Positions 46,471 to 54,904 of a DNA stretch of 64,000 bases are shown here, one piece after another. Within the stretch, counting starts at the first letter, position 1; every line of letters starts with the position of its first letter. This stretch comes from Sinohyriopsis cumingii (lineage: Eukaryota; Mollusca; Bivalvia; Unionida; Unionidae): assembly GCA_028554795.2 (NCBI GenBank), contig JAPYKE020000537.1, positions 186,001-250,000 of the forward strand. Direction: 5' to 3'. The position numbers were made by a program, and so were the translations under genes. The notes below the pieces were generated by a model, which was not told the origin of the DNA, did not search any database, and saw only the letters and a list, made by a program, of their open reading frames with translations.

Positions 46471-47544
46471 ATGGATGAGTTCGAGAGATTAGCAGTAATT
46501 AAGCCCTGGAAAAATATTAAATTCAATCTCGATAGAGTCCTCAAGGACACACCAAAAGCGTTAATAAACGATAGAACCCTGTTGAATAAAATACGCGATT
46601 GTATTAATGAATTCAAGCGTGATGGTGCATCTCATAGTTGGTCAACATTTCGAATTGATGGTGTTGTTGATGCTACCATGAACGACAACCGCGCAGCAAT
46701 GATAATATCACAACTTGACGGTAAAAAGTATTTCTTCAGAGTAAAATTTATTGTCCGGGTGGAATCAGGTGATTGGATCATACGTGATAAATTTGAACCG
46801 GTTCTCAGCGACAAGAAAACAGTCATTGTCAGCCGCGACTCCAAGCCGGGGTTGTTAACCGGAATTGACAGACCATACTATGAACGAGCGTATCCTGAAA
46901 CAGCAGTTGTTTATGGAATATACCCGTTAAATAAGAAACCTGATATCGGAAAACTGAAACCGATGAAACAGTCAACGGGGATAAATTGTGTAAAAGAACG
47001 AATAATAGAGCATTTTACAAATGCATGTCGAGGAAACAAATTGACTGATTTACGACGTAGCAAAATCAACCAGTGGGAACTAACCGTAAAAGAGCGTGGA
47101 GCGACCATCAGCGACATAGCGAGATTAGAAACATCGCTGAGATTTCCAATAACCGTTACAACGATAACCGGTGAAGTATTATACGAATCGAAGTATAAAT
47201 CAAATGGGGCCCCAATCAAAATTATTGATCATAACGAACACGCATGGACGCCCGCGATCACAATATTTCCACGGGATAGAACAGTAAAGTATATCCCCGA
47301 AGAATTTTTAGGAGAACAATTCTCCAAGGACGGTTTTCTCGCGGAGAGGAAACTATTTGATGCTATTGCCTACTTGTGTAAAAACGACCCTGTATCAGTG
47401 TGGTTACTTCGCAGCGCTGAAAACGATGCGGATACCTTTGATCAGTTTGTAAGACCAAACGGCGAATTATATCGCACTGAAGCATTTCACAACAGGATGA
47501 AAAAACCGCCATGGAATTTGAAGAGCATGATGAACAACTGCTAA
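46471..47544 (+). CDS. Replication protein ORF 1 (357 aa), N-terminal part of the polymerase-helicase
   Basis: Recognisable blocks are HSWSTFRIDGVVDATMNDNR, SKPGLLTGIDRPYYERAYPE, CVKERIIEHFTNACRGNKL and IKIIDHNEHAWTP (~247-259). The C-terminal region has NDPVSVWLL and QFVRPNGELYR. The order is conserved in the decayed copy at 59698-60710, and the last block also in the fragment near 33245. In all three copies polymerase motifs follow directly. I read it as the N-terminal domain of the polymerase, with no clear 3'-5' exonuclease triad visible. It overlaps ORF 2 by 34 bp in the -1 frame, next to an A6 run (47500-47505). The two may be one protein joined by frameshift or separated by an indel. 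Confidence 0.65.
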   Translation: MDEFERLAVIKPWKNIKFNLDRVLKDTPKALINDRTLLNKIRDCINEFKRDGASHSWSTFRIDGVVDATMNDNRAAMIISQLDGKKYFFRVKFIVRVESGDWIIRDKFEPVLSDKKTVIVSRDSKPGLLTGIDRPYYERAYPETAVVYGIYPLNKKPDIGKLKPMKQSTGINCVKERIIEHFTNACRGNKLTDLRRSKINQWELTVKERGATISDIARLETSLRFPITVTTITGEVLYESKYKSNGAPIKIIDHNEHAWTPAITIFPRDRTVKYIPEEFLGEQFSKDGFLAERKLFDAIAYLCKNDPVSVWLLRSAENDADTFDQFVRPNGELYRTEAFHNRMKKPPWNLKSMMNNC

Positions 47545-49949
47545 CAAATTGTTTTACGATTCCATCGGTTGTAGCTCATGTTGCAGCAAGGAAAAATGCG
47601 TGGAGACCAACGCGCAAGGAATTTCTGCCGGATGTACAATCCAGTTGTTTGGAATACTATCACGGTGGATTATGGAACACTGAATACAACCGCGACGCTA
47701 TGATCTCGGTTGATATGGTTGCCTGTTATCCAGCGAGTTTTCTCGGGTATGGATCCGCCGCTGAGTATTTCAAACGATTTGGACACCCCAGACATGAAAT
47801 GACTCGTGTTGCTATTAATGGACCACTGCCTAATTTTGATTTAACCGGATTCGCTCGCATAGTATCATTTGAATTCGCGGCAGGACTCCATCGCTGTTGT
47901 TATATTTGGATCGGTAGACACATGTCTGAAAAGAAGTGGCTGCCAATAGCGCTGCTACGGTATATGATTGATTGTAAAATGCTAATTTCGTTGATTGTCA
48001 GTGACGCGATCATATCATACCGGGCACAGACTGAAGTCTGGTTACCAGAACCGGAGCGTCTAGATAGCATAATTGACGAGTCCAGAAAAAACATTGATGC
48101 CGACGAGGAATATATCATCGAATGGTCCAGGAGGATATTTAACCAACGAAACCGCGAGGCAAAAGATCTCGGTAGAAGAATAATTGGTAAGTTCACACAA
48201 GGTGGAAAAAACCACGACTACAAACGATATTGCTCACGGCTGATTATAGATGACGCAGAATATGATTTCGTAATCAAGGACGCAGTGGCAAAAAATAGAT
48301 ACGTGAACTGCAAAACAGCTTTCTTGTCCAATGGAACGAGGTTGGGTACAGTTGTTACCTACAGCGATGGAGACAGCCCGGCGTATCCACATTTGAGGGC
48401 GTCTATGCTGGGTTATGCCGCTATCAATTTATTCTCGATGATAAATAGATTTCCCGATACCGCGGTTAGAGTAGCCGTTGATTCGTTTTATGTTGACGTA
48501 GCGTATAAGGAAAACGTAGCCGAGTTTACTAGTCCGGACGAGAGTTGGGGTACATGGAGAATTAAAAATGAAATACGACGCGATTATTCCCCGTCAGCGG
48601 ATGTCACCGTTGAGAACGACTACTTACGCGGTGATAAATTGTCAGAATGGTCTGATGCACCATCGTGTTCTGATCCAATTTGTAGACACAAGACGGTTTA
48701 TTTAAGCGGCTGTGGCGGGTCAGGGAAGACGACTCGGGCAATTGAATTATTTCGAACGCGGGCAAGTATAATCGTGCTTACACCGACCCATAGACTAGCG
48801 CGAGAGATAAAACAACGAAATGTTGACGCCGTTACTTATCACAGCTTTTTTCGATACAGCGGCGGTGAGTGGACTCCTGATCGAATGGGTGAAAAATTTA
48901 TTCCTGAGGTTATCATCTGGGATGAGATATGTACTGTTTCGTTAGATACTTTACAAATGTTTCTTGAGTGGCTGCTGCGCGCGAATACAGCGGTGATCAT
49001 GTGTGGCGACCATGGCCAACCACCACCATTTGTCGGCGAGGGTCCACATGATTGGTTAAGGGGTTTTGTGGACTATTATGAAGAAACCGATACTGATTAC
49101 CGAGCACTTGATGAACAACTGCGCGAGGTTAAGAAATTAATCAGATTACAGCCGGATAGAATTCAATGTGAAATAATCCGCGAGGTGATTCCGGAAACGC
49201 CGTTAAATGAATTCTGGGAAACATGGAAACCAAACGATTTGATTGTAGCGAGTAGAAAGATAGTCAGAGACACACTTCAGCGGAGGTTGTTTACGTTGCA
49301 TAAGGAAAAGTTTCCAACGCGCCCAGTGCCGTTATGTTATAGACCCGCGGACACACGGCGGCAGAACATTGAAGTTGAAATCCCGGGCCGGACAGAAAAA
49401 CAAATTCTCGTGCTGAATGATATTGTGCTCGTTGATATCAGCGTCGTCGGGGACGCGCTACGTGCTGATAAATCCCCGTGGACGCTAGGATACGCAACAA
49501 CAATACATTCCTCGCAGGGACTAACCATCACGGACACAATTGTTTGGATGGTTGATAATCGCATCGAATGGTCGAATCTAGTCTATCTTGCAGTGTCCCG
49601 AGTACGGAGAATAAATCAGCTTCGAAGAATTGTTATTGACGAAGCCACCGACGAAGCCGGCGACAAAGTCACCATCGATGCAAGCGTCATTGATAGAAAA
49701 CTCTCGGGTTACCGCCAACAGGATAAAAAAAAACAGCGGCGTTTTGATATTGATGCCGAATTAATAATTGCGTTACGACAACAACAGAATAATCACTGCG
49801 CGAGTTGTAATTGTATAATGAGTTGGCGTTATTCGGATAAAGACACTCGCCAATTTACCGTGGATAGGATCGATAACAGTCTCGGTCATGTCAAAAACAA
49901 TGTGAGGTTGACCTGTCTTGAGTGTAATAGACGCAACGGCGCTAGTTAA
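47511..49949 (+). CDS. Family-B polymerase palm + SF1 helicase + HNH (812 aa)
   Basis: Three modules. Palm (~60-330): motif A SVDMVACYPAS (Asp68), motif B AKDLGRRIIGKF (Lys218, but Asn and Tyr of the usual K-N-YG are replaced), motif C VAVDS (Asp324 kept, first Asp of DTD replaced by Ala). Helicase (~395-705): Walker A GCGGSGKTT (400-408), YHSFF, Walker B VIIWDE, CGDHGQPPPF, motif V IHSSQGLT, motif VI YLAVSRV, a Pif1/RecD-like SF1B set. HNH (~762-808): CASC, FTVDRIDN, H793, LTCLECNRR. Both catalytic carboxylates of the palm remain, so activity is plausible. Replication of the element is the inferred role. Its end meets the integrase gene convergently. Confidence 0.8.
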   Translation: MEFEEHDEQLLTNCFTIPSVVAHVAARKNAWRPTRKEFLPDVQSSCLEYYHGGLWNTEYNRDAMISVDMVACYPASFLGYGSAAEYFKRFGHPRHEMTRVAINGPLPNFDLTGFARIVSFEFAAGLHRCCYIWIGRHMSEKKWLPIALLRYMIDCKMLISLIVSDAIISYRAQTEVWLPEPERLDSIIDESRKNIDADEEYIIEWSRRIFNQRNREAKDLGRRIIGKFTQGGKNHDYKRYCSRLIIDDAEYDFVIKDAVAKNRYVNCKTAFLSNGTRLGTVVTYSDGDSPAYPHLRASMLGYAAINLFSMINRFPDTAVRVAVDSFYVDVAYKENVAEFTSPDESWGTWRIKNEIRRDYSPSADVTVENDYLRGDKLSEWSDAPSCSDPICRHKTVYLSGCGGSGKTTRAIELFRTRASIIVLTPTHRLAREIKQRNVDAVTYHSFFRYSGGEWTPDRMGEKFIPEVIIWDEICTVSLDTLQMFLEWLLRANTAVIMCGDHGQPPPFVGEGPHDWLRGFVDYYEETDTDYRALDEQLREVKKLIRLQPDRIQCEIIREVIPETPLNEFWETWKPNDLIVASRKIVRDTLQRRLFTLHKEKFPTRPVPLCYRPADTRRQNIEVEIPGRTEKQILVLNDIVLVDISVVGDALRADKSPWTLGYATTIHSSQGLTITDTIVWMVDNRIEWSNLVYLAVSRVRRINQLRRIVIDEATDEAGDKVTIDASVIDRKLSGYRQQDKKKQRRFDIDAELIIALRQQQNNHCASCNCIMSWRYSDKDTRQFTVDRIDNSLGHVKNNVRLTCLECNRRNGAS

Positions 49950-50066
49950 GACCACGCGGGGGTAATTGAGTATCGTCAGGTATCACTTGTAGTTGCTCGC
50001 GTGTAAATCCGCGCTGAGGAGCAGTTGAATCCAGTCTGTAGATCGGTGGTCTACCAGTTGATCGTG

Positions 50067-50885
50067 TTATCGTTGATATGTTATGTGTGGTAACACTCCA
50101 AATAGGATCAGTAGCCCTTTTTTACCGCCTTCAAGCTCTTCTGGTTCATATAGATATCTAACAGTGACATCGCCAAGAATCGGCTTGGAAACACTATCTA
50201 TTTTTGATTTTCCGAGTATATACTCGTATTTAATCGCGTCGCTGGGCTTCATGTTGATTGCTCGGGTAATCTCGTTATTTAACGCTGCAATTACGCCTGG
50301 CAACCTTTTAACCCATTCACGAGATCGTTTTTCTTGGATGAATTCCTTCGCGTATTGATATCCAAATAACCGTTCAGCAAGAGTCCGATTGAATCGTTCA
50401 ACAATTGCCTGATCACGATGTAGCGCAGTATGACCTCGTCGTATCGCGACGCTATGATGTTTCAGCGTTGATAAAACAGCGCCGCGAAATTCACTACCGG
50501 GATCAACTTGTAATAGATTTGGCCAGCGCAGAGGACCTCTTTGATAAATTCTTTCAAACGCAGCGGCAACTTCAGTTGCTGACTTTGTTTTTAACGGCTC
50601 CGCTTGTTTGTATCGACTCGCAACATCAACTACGGTTAGCGCGTATTTGTAACCATTGTCATGCGGCAAAAATAGTATATCAGCCTGATGAACTTCATTA
50701 GGTACGCTGACATCAAAGCGCGAGAAGTTGATTTGTTTAGGCGGTGGTAGATAAATTTGCCATATATCCTGTTTGGATAACCAATTAGCCGCAGTGGCCT
50801 TTGTTACCTTTGCAGCGCTTGCAAGCTTACCAATTGCGGCCTTCCCCTTCCAGTATCCTCTCGGAGAATAATAGATGGACTCCAT
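50067..50885 (-). CDS. rve-type (DDE) integrase, C-terminus frameshifted
   Basis: Retroviral/Maverick-type integrase. The DDE residues are Asp69 (VHQADILF), Asp128 (LLQVDPGSEF) and Glu163 (AIVERFNRTL). The N-terminal helix-turn-helix-like region contains TKATAANWLSKQDIW. The open frame ends at 272 aa. However, the -1 frame downstream of an A6 run (near 50125) stays open to a stop at 49942-49944 and codes a tail. The older element's copy (63340-63558) has that tail in one frame. The gene therefore probably extended ~41 codons further, meeting the replication ORF with a few bases of overlap. The break is either decay, an assembly indel or recoding. 7 bp separate it from the upstream PLA2 gene. 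Confidence 0.88.
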   Translation of the reverse strand: MESIYYSPRGYWKGKAAIGKLASAAKVTKATAANWLSKQDIWQIYLPPPKQINFSRFDVSVPNEVHQADILFLPHDNGYKYALTVVDVASRYKQAEPLKTKSATEVAAAFERIYQRGPLRWPNLLQVDPGSEFRGAVLSTLKHHSVAIRRGHTALHRDQAIVERFNRTLAERLFGYQYAKEFIQEKRSREWVKRLPGVIAALNNEITRAINMKPSDAIKYEYILGKSKIDSVSKPILGDVTVRYLYEPEELEGGKKGLLILFGVLPHITYQR

Positions 50886-50892
50886 GTTGTTA

Positions 50893-51228
50893 TTAATTAC
50901 CAGCGCCCATCATTAATTTACCTTTCATAGCCGATTTTACCAACCATGAAGCCAATTTTTCTTTGACGGATTTATCAGGAATAGCATTTAACGCGTGAAT
51001 TAATTTTACATCCGCGATATGACGCTGTTGCAGATCGCTACTTTTGTAAGCAACATCATGAGCATGACACGCCTTATCGATAGCGTTTATTGGATACTCA
51101 CCGGGTTTGGGCTGATTTTGATCATCGAGTCTAATATCTAATCGTGTTCCGGGGCCACAGTAGTTATATCCTGGGAGGTGTTTTTCTCCTGGATACTTTG
51201 CCCACGGTGTTCCGGGGAGTTTTGCCAA
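50893..51228 (-). CDS. Phospholipase A2-like domain (parvovirus VP1 type)
   Basis: HLPGYNYCGPGTRLDIRLDD supplies a YCGPG calcium-loop-like segment and INAIDKACHAHDVAY the D-x-x-C-x-x-H-D-x-x-Y active-site helix. This is the pattern of phospholipase A2 domains found in parvoviral capsid proteins, where they breach endosomal membranes during entry. It occurs in several virus-like animal elements. The reading frame has no ATG before this domain (first codon of the listed range is TTG). It is open upstream to an A8 run at about 51258, beyond which the zinc-ribbon ORF continues in the other frame. The two are probably one gene. A helical Lys-rich tail ends GAGN, also seen in the older copy at the right edge. 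Confidence 0.75.
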   Translation of the reverse strand: MAKLPGTPWAKYPGEKHLPGYNYCGPGTRLDIRLDDQNQPKPGEYPINAIDKACHAHDVAYKSSDLQQRHIADVKLIHALNAIPDKSVKEKLASWLVKSAMKGKLMMGAGN

Positions 51229-51416
51229 TTTGGCTGCAATATCACCTCCTCGCTTTTTTTTAAAACATCCCCGGGTTTAATAGAAATAAATCTAAATTTC
51301 TTTGTACCGCATTGTGCACACTTACCAGTAAGGGCCGATCTGTTATTTCTTGTTGTAGCGGTTGTCATATCATTTGTGCCAGTACGTACTCTACACTTCA
51401 CACAATATAGATCCAT
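51138..51416 (-). CDS. Zinc ribbon, probable N-terminal half of the PLA2 protein
   Basis: CVKC near the N-terminus and GKCAQCGTKKFRF about 25 residues later form a four-Cys zinc ribbon (like the small DUF5679 family). The ORF continues to 92 codons, but past the A8 run (51253-51260) the residues look random. The PLA2 frame takes over there with a basic Gly-rich linker. I therefore regard only about 51255-51416 as meaningful coding sequence. The start Met at 51416 is 5 bp from the divergent ATPase start. Confidence 0.65.
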   Translation of the reverse strand: MDLYCVKCRVRTGTNDMTTATTRNNRSALTGKCAQCGTKKFRFISIKPGDVLKKSEEVILQPNWQNSPEHRGQSIQEKNTSQDITTVAPEHD

Positions 51417-51421
51417 AATTT

Positions 51422-52096
51422 ATGTATAGAGATATGAATATAATTGATTTTTCGGCGACTAAAACAAGAGAACCAGTTAAGCATGTTGCAGCGTTACCAA
51501 ACTCGATCCGGATGATTATCATCGGACCATCTGGATCCGGCAAGACGCAATTGTTACTCAATTTAATAATGAGATGGATGAAGTGGGATAAGTTGTATTT
51601 GGTTGCTCCTAGCGTGGATGATCAACGATGCTACGAGGTGTTGAAAGATTTCAACGAGAATGCATCAGCGATCGCTAAAAAAAATGTTATTGAGTTTATT
51701 ACAGATATCAATGATGCACCAGGCATTGATGATATTGATGGCGACGTTAACAATCTAGTCGTGTACGATGATGTTATGTTAGACAATCAAAAAAACCCAG
51801 CTAGGATATTTTCCAGAGGCAGGCATAAAAACACCGACGTGATATATGTCACTCAACGATACACTCAGATTCCAAAAGTAATCAGAGACAACTGTAATAT
51901 TCTTGCTGTATTTAACGGTGTTGATACACACACGCTACGAAATATCTGGCAAACTTGGTGTGGCGGTGACATGGACTTTAATGGTTTTCGAAACTTTTTT
52001 AGTCATGCTCAGTCGACCCCACATGGATTTGTAACGATAAATTTACATGATCCTCGGACACGATATCGTATCGGACTTGACCAAATATTCGGTTAG
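51422..52096 (+). CDS. A32/FtsK-like genome-packaging ATPase (224 aa)
   Basis: Walker A GPSGSGKT at residues 35-42, Walker B NLVVYDDV at 111-118 and a YVTQRY segment at 142-147 match viral packaging ATPases of the A32 group used by polintons, adintoviruses and large DNA viruses. It would pump the element's DNA into capsids. Length is normal for the group. Start is Met1 at 51422, or Met5 at 51434. It is the only virion-related gene on the plus strand and the last gene before the right terminal repeat, with a 13-bp gap. It is divergent from the zinc-ribbon gene with only 5 bp between starts. No copy of it is inside the window for the older element. Confidence 0.85.
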   Translation: MYRDMNIIDFSATKTREPVKHVAALPNSIRMIIIGPSGSGKTQLLLNLIMRWMKWDKLYLVAPSVDDQRCYEVLKDFNENASAIAKKNVIEFITDINDAPGIDDIDGDVNNLVVYDDVMLDNQKNPARIFSRGRHKNTDVIYVTQRYTQIPKVIRDNCNILAVFNGVDTHTLRNIWQTWCGGDMDFNGFRNFFSHAQSTPHGFVTINLHDPRTRYRIGLDQIFG

Positions 52097-52109
52097 TTGT
52101 AACTAATTT

Positions 52110-52367
52110 TCATTGTAAATAACTTCTTAGCAGCAGAGGGGGAATGACATCGACGCGGTCGTCGATGTGCTTACCGGACGCTGACGACGCTGGGGATCGA
52201 CGCGCAGAAGGTATTAATTAAACCAAATGACGTCACCATCGTGTAAGATGGACCGACGTCGTTTTTTTTTTACCAGCGCTGACTACACCGGATCCGCTGA
52301 GTGCAGAAAGTAATAATTAAGCAAAATAACGATTGGACAAAATGTCGGATTCGCCCCCTCTGCTGCT
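52110..52367. repeat. Right terminal inverted repeat
   Basis: Reverse complement of 36338-36597 with few differences (for example a longer T/A run near 52262 and a missing CG in the inner 17-mer copy). It carries the same nested 17-mer boundaries, hairpin and TGACGTCA (52228-52235). The outer end CTGCTGCT is followed by the AAGGC duplication at 52368. Confidence 0.95.
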
Positions 52368-52599
52368 AAGGCTATTGATGCTGTTTGTGATAAAGGTATT
52401 AGTGCTGTTGGTATTGTTACCGGTAAAGCATTTTGATCGATCAAAGAAAGAATAGCTCGATCAATACGAAGAAATCAAAAACCAGTACAATTTCCCCGTA
52501 CTAAAGTTATGCCTGCAAAAATACTAAAATAATAAATCAAGCTGCAAATGAAAAACCAGCAGAATTGGCTGTTAATGAAGTTGTTTCTACAAAGTAACT
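52368..52599 (+). pseudogene. 3' part of decayed 173-aa homologue
   Basis: Starting exactly at the target duplication, the sequence reads KAID followed by DKGISAVG, matching KAIDVIRDKGISAIG of the intact gene. A stop follows GKAF, then RNQKPVQFP and, in another frame, INQAANEK, matching the end. With 34842-34980 and 36308-36337 it makes up the whole older gene. Confidence 0.88.
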
Positions 52600-52639
52600 A
52601 ATGAAATTATGCCGACAAATACAATGTTTATTTCCGTAA

Positions 52640-53030
52640 TTGGTTTTTGTGTTAGACGAAGGTAATTATAATAATATCTTTAAGCGAATATCTGATCCAG
52701 CGTTCGATATGGATGCACCAGTTCTTGAAGATGTATCCATACGCGATTATCAGTACTATTCTTATGACGCACGTGTACCTAAGGCACGAGGAAGAATCGA
52801 ACTACAAGTTCAAGATACAAGTAGATATTTCTTACCTGCTGAAGCAGTTGTTGAAGTAGAAGGAGAACTTGCAACAGATGTTCCTCTTAATACAGTATAT
52901 GGAGCTGATGCCATAGTTGGTTTTGCCAACAACGGTATTATGGCGTTGTTTGACAGCGCTACATATATGATTGATGAAAAACTATTGAAACAATTAAAAA
53001 ATATATTCCTGGAACAAATCGTTAATCCGT
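52640..53030 (+). pseudogene. Decayed capsid gene, N-terminal quarter only
   Basis: SDPAFDMDAPVLEDVSIRDY and IELQVQDTSRYFLPAEAVVE match the capsid protein at 41040-42482. Homology ends after YMID, and the next recognisable residues belong to the protease. About 350 codons of capsid plus the whole 158-aa gene were deleted. The reading frame of the surviving part is intact. Confidence 0.9.
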
Positions 53031-53031
53031 C

Positions 53032-53385
53032 CAATGTCAAACGTTGATTTACTTGATGCTGCTAAAAAATAAATATAACATTTTTTAGAGGTATTTTTAT
53101 GTGCGATCAATTACCAAAACAACCAAGCAATATTGAAACAGGAAATTGTAATTTTGATAACAATTTAGGGCCGGGTACTCTTTGTTTTGCTTGTGCAATA
53201 GATCCATGCAGTTCTATTTATTTCGATTCAACATTCCAATTTGGTATTCAGCATTACCAATACAAACACTAACTGATCCGTCAATATGTGATCGTGAATT
53301 AATTCATGTACTTAACGCTATATCTTCATCAACATTACCACCTCGTAAAGTCGTGCACGAGTATACAAGCAGCCGTTTTAAATAG
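53032..53385 (+). pseudogene. Decayed adenain-type protease
   Basis: It begins MSNVDLLDAAKK followed by stops. It continues in other frames with RGIFMCDQLP, AIDP and YFDS. The last ORF has ALPIQTLTDPSICDRELIHV and EYTSSRFK. The Cys is retained, but the His position is lost (GTLCFACAID in place of GTHWVAYAID). It ends before the DNYIR tail. Confidence 0.9.
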
Positions 53386-53398
53386 ATCTTAAAGTATC

Positions 53399-54404
53399 AT
53401 GGTTGATATTTACGGAAGATCTTTGACCCCTGTTATCACTGGAGGAAATAAAAATAAAGATGATATTGATTTGTCAAATTACGCGACTAAAGATGGACCT
53501 CTTTGGTGTTCACCGAGTTGAAGTTGTTATTGTTCAGGTTAAATACGGTGTTTTAAAAACTAGTAATTTCAAATGGAATGACAGTTTGTAGAGTTCTCAG
53601 TGCTACTACGGATAACATTCCAGTATTTACTGACAGTGGTAAAATCAATCATAACTATTAGAAATGAAATTGCAAAAAGCGTTGCTAATCGTCTGCGATC
53701 TACCGGTGATATAATGACACATGATCTAACCATGAATGGAAATAAGACAGTTGTTTTAAGAGATCCAACATCTGATGAATTTGCCGCAGCAAAAATATGT
53801 GGACAAAGTATATAGTAAATTAACCACGATACGAGCTGAGTATGACGCTCGCGTAATTATGTTTGCAAATCTTCGCATACATTTTAGAAAAATTAATGAA
53901 ATCGCAGATATATTTTTTTAGATCCGTTAACTGTTTGATGTAAAACTCTCTGAAACTAACACATAACTTTGCGATATTAAAACAAATTTGTCAGATATTG
54001 AAACTATTTTACAAAAACTACAAAATGTTCTAAATAGAATTTCTGATATCGTTAAAAGCCTAATCTGATTAAAATTCCCCACAAACAGATTACCAACGTA
54101 GTATACACACTGTCATAAAGATTCTCAACCTGGTCGCATTAAAAAAGCAATATCAAACATACTGCAGAAGCCACTGTTATGTACAGGCTGTCTGTGTTCA
54201 GCGGTGCAAATTTTAGAAAATTTTCTACATACCCTTGTCGTCATTCAACCTATAATTTTTCTGGAAATTTGCCTATTCTGATAAATACGGAGACGAAGAA
54301 ACATTTATACTGGAATCATTTGATAAAAAATTAACCGCAACTACTTACTGGTGGTGTCTGGAATTTATGGCTGAAACACCTCAATTGATTACAAATAAAA
54401 TATG
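53399..54404 (+). pseudogene. Decayed fibre-like gene
   Basis: MVDIYGRSLTPV matches the start of the fibre-like protein. TDDI- and VQVKYG-like pieces follow with stops. The end YWWCLEFMAETPQ matches the end of the head (TWYAEFVVDLS). The total, about 1.0 kb, is shorter than the intact 1.64 kb. The 21-residue shaft repeats are not clearly visible, so the shaft may be shorter or deleted. Confidence 0.8.
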
Positions 54405-54864
54405 AGTATTCCGACCAACGTTCAACGTGATTTTGCAGCACAACATTATAGTTACAATCAAACACGTGAATGGCAAACATAATTGAAAAACATGAAAAAC
54501 ATCGTTGATGAGTATGCGGTAAAAGTGAAAAATTATTGCAAACGTGTAGTTATTGTCGACATAATTGTTTATTCAGCGTCTGCTGTTACTGCTGGAGCTG
54601 GCGCATTATTGTCAACAATAACAATATTGACACCAGCAGTTGTAACAATTTGTTCTTCAACTGCGAGAACAATTGCCGGTATTCTTAATATAATTGCAAA
54701 AAGATATGCACGTGCACCAACACAAAGTTGCATGATTATATAATAAAGTTACACACAGCTACATTATCATACTCCAAATTATCCTCGTTAATATCAACAA
54801 ATCTTAGTGATGGAAAAATATCAGATTTTGAGTTCACAGAGATGATTAAACTCTACAAGGAATA
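54401..54864 (+). pseudogene. Decayed homologue of the 147-aa membrane protein
   Basis: It starts in an ATGA overlap with the fibre remnant (MSIPTNVQRD). After a stop it continues KVKNYCKRVVIVDIIVYSAS and the two hydrophobic segments (VTAGAGALLSTITILTPAVV). A frameshift follows at about 54720. Confidence 0.88.
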
Positions 54865-54904
54865 ATGACTGTGATTGATTTAGAAAATTGGGATTTAAAT
54901 AATA

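Larger units (their letters stand above)
36338..52367. mobile_element. Near-intact 16,030-bp polinton/adintovirus-like element
   Basis: Terminal inverted repeats of ~260 bp and a 5-bp target duplication AAGGC (36333-36337, 52368-52372) define the ends. The flanks rejoin in frame inside the decayed 173-aa gene. It encodes hallmark proteins of self-synthesising virus-like transposons: rve-type integrase, adenain-type protease, A32-type ATPase, double-jelly-roll-type capsid candidate and penton-like protein. It adds PLA2, a fibre-like protein, HNH proteins and a polymerase-helicase. Genes are dense, intronless and more GC-rich than the flanks. Most ORFs are intact, so the insertion is younger than its host element. 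Three frame breaks at A-runs are noted under the genes concerned. Confidence 0.93.

Noticed and set aside
47500-47506. Classical -1 slippery heptamer at the ORF 1/ORF 2 junction
   Set aside because: In the zero frame the codons are AAA AAA CCG after ATG, so the X-XXY-YYZ rule is not met. A-run slippage remains possible but is not the canonical signal.
51138-51254. C-terminal third of the 92-aa zinc-ribbon ORF
   Set aside because: Lies past the A8 run in the wrong frame relative to the PLA2 domain and looks like random sequence.
52810-53040. Minus-strand ORF over the capsid remnant
   Set aside because: Shadow of the plus-strand capsid homology.
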